From NCBI GenBank assembly GCA_964627045.1, contig CAZVIK010000198.1, positions 1-7,384 on the forward strand: a stretch of DNA of 7,384 nt. The letters run 5' to 3'. The notes below the pieces were generated by a model. It was not told the origin of the DNA, searched no databases, and saw nothing but the letters and a program-made list of their open reading frames with translations. How positions within the stretch are numbered: position 1 is the stretch's first letter; each line of letters begins with the position of its first letter. Both the position numbers and the translations under genes were made by a program. Positions 6,470 through 7,384 of the stretch are shown piece after piece. This DNA is from CAZVIK01 sp964627045. GTDB taxonomy: Bacteria; Acidobacteriota; Terriglobia; Bryobacterales; Bryobacteraceae.

Positions 6470-6543
6470 ATATGAGAGTCCCAGCGACGCATCGCCGCCG
6501 GCGGAGGCAGACGGTAATGCCTTTTCGCGCGCCGCAGACGGAC

Positions 6544-7384
6544 TCACGGCACGCTTTCCCGCCGGGACACTCCGGCGCCCGACGGCTCCCGGACCAGGCG
6601 CCGCGCTTCGGCGTCCCAGCGCAAGACCGGTACGGTGCGGTCCACCGGCGCGGCGGGATTCACGACGGCGTCCGGCGCGCGGCCCCGTGAGTTGAGCCGC
6701 ATGCACTCGACTAGACCGTTGGACAAAAAGTACACGCCATCGACATGCGCGGGCACTCCCTCGATCACCGCCGGGCGGCCGGCCTCGGCCGCCAGCATCA
6801 CGGTCGCTTCCCGGCACGTCCGTTCGGCCAGTCTCGCCGTGGATTCCCACGCCCCCAACTGATGGCGTAGCGCCCCAAAGTGGAACACCGCCAGCGCCGC
6901 CGCCACCGCCGCGCGCCACCGCCGCGAGGACAACCCCGCCCAAGCCACGCCGGCGAGTAACGCCAGACCCACCGTCGCCAGGTAGTACACCCGCGATCCC
7001 GCCAGGTCCACGCCCACCAGCGCCAAAGGCAGCACCGGCAGCAGCGCCGCCGCGACGAAACCCAACGAACACCCGACCGCCCGGCGGTCCGCTCGCGCCG
7101 CCGTCAACAACGCCATCGCGCCGGCCGCCAGCGCCAGCGCCGCGCCCAACCACGGCCCCGGACGCCACGCCCAGTTTACCGGGAAGAACAGTACCGCCCA
7201 GGCCCGCCAGCCGAGCGCCTTCAGCGTGCTCAGTGCGCCCATGTTCAGAAATAGGGACTCTCCGGAACCGGCCGCGGCATAGCCTCCCAGCCCGCCCAAC
7301 ACCTGCCAGCGCCACGCGAACATCGCCGCCTCCAGGGCCAGGAATGGAACCAGGGCGCGCACGGCCGCCGCAAGTGGCCGCCTT
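6544..7384 (-). CDS. Polytopic membrane protein, C-terminal 279 residues (possibly glycosyltransferase-like)
   Basis: The frame is open to the window edge, so the N-terminal part is missing; a GTG at 7362 has no clear ribosome binding site and would start in the middle of a membrane helix. The visible part holds about six hydrophobic segments, including VPFLALEAAMFAWRW, AWAVLFFPVNWAW, GAALALAAGAMALLTA, GFVAAALLPVLPLALVG, YYLATVGLALLAGVAW and AAVAAALAVFHFGAL. A soluble tail of roughly 100 residues follows, with VDGVYFLSNGLVECM. The stretches VLGGLGGY, LFFPVNWA and GSRVYYLATVGLALL recall large uncharacterised membrane proteins of Acidobacteriota that resemble GT-C-type glycosyltransferases, but the catalytic N-terminal region cannot be seen. 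It is separated from the PilZ gene by 205 bases, so it is probably a separate transcription unit. Existence of the gene is secure; function is weakly supported. Confidence 0.82.
   Translation of the reverse strand, partial: RRPLAAAVRALVPFLALEAAMFAWRWQVLGGLGGYAAAGSGESLFLNMGALSTLKALGWRAWAVLFFPVNWAWRPGPWLGAALALAAGAMALLTAARADRRAVGCSLGFVAAALLPVLPLALVGVDLAGSRVYYLATVGLALLAGVAWAGLSSRRWRAAVAAALAVFHFGALRHQLGAWESTARLAERTCREATVMLAAEAGRPAVIEGVPAHVDGVYFLSNGLVECMRLNSRGRAPDAVVNPAAPVDRTVPVLRWDAEARRLVREPSGAGVSRRESVP

Noticed and set aside
6487..6500. CGCCGCCGGCGG palindrome downstream of the membrane-protein gene as a terminator
   Set aside because: It is a short GC-rich palindrome with almost no loop and no following T-run on the minus strand.
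6416..7315. A 299-codon minus-strand frame overlapping the membrane protein
   Set aside because: It is a glycine/arginine-rich shadow of the membrane-protein frame, with no hydrophobic segments or motif and a tail running through the intergenic region.
1..7384. tRNA, rRNA, CRISPR, insertion sequence or phage genes
   Set aside because: None was seen on reading both strands: no regularly spaced repeats, no transposase or integrase motifs and no recognisable tRNA arms.

Overview
The window is 7.4 kb of high-GC bacterial DNA. All seven protein-coding genes I can support lie on the minus strand, so transcription runs from high to low coordinates. The best guess for the host is an Acidobacteriota member of the Bryobacter/Solibacter type. 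The secreted PIG-L deacetylase N-terminus, the DUF2911 protein and the large polytopic membrane protein all look like proteins typical of that group. This is judged from remembered family resemblance, not from a search.

Region by region, in the direction of transcription: (1) 7384-6544 is the C-terminal part of a polytopic membrane protein, possibly glycosyltransferase-like, cut by the window edge. (2) 6543-6339 is an intergenic stretch containing an AT-rich island with repeated TAACTTT elements and a candidate promoter. (3) 6338-3281 is a two-gene c-di-GMP operon: a PilZ-domain protein, then 9 bases later a PAS-PAS-GAF-GGDEF-EAL signalling protein. The second gene is interrupted by a 10-N assembly gap at 4724-4733. 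Collapsing the gap to a shared GGT restores a single 876-residue reading frame. (4) 3280-3160 is a short intergenic region packed with overlapping inverted repeats. (5) 3159-1132 is a tightly spaced gene pair: a zinc-ribbon/coiled-coil protein and a helical protein with a HEPN-like N-terminal half whose usual catalytic residues are missing. (6) 1131-1035 is an intergenic region with a possible promoter. (7) 1034-2 is a DUF2911 secreted protein followed 4 bases later by the N-terminal 160 residues of a secreted PIG-L (LmbE-like) deacetylase that runs off the window.

Functionally, the PilZ/GGDEF-EAL pair should sense a signal through its PAS and GAF domains, change c-di-GMP levels and read them through PilZ. 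The DUF2911/PIG-L pair suggests an exported carbohydrate-related or envelope function. The zinc-ribbon/HEPN-like pair is the least understood part and the best candidate for something undescribed. No RNA genes, CRISPR arrays, insertion sequences or phage genes were seen. No gene-free stretch exceeds about 205 bases.
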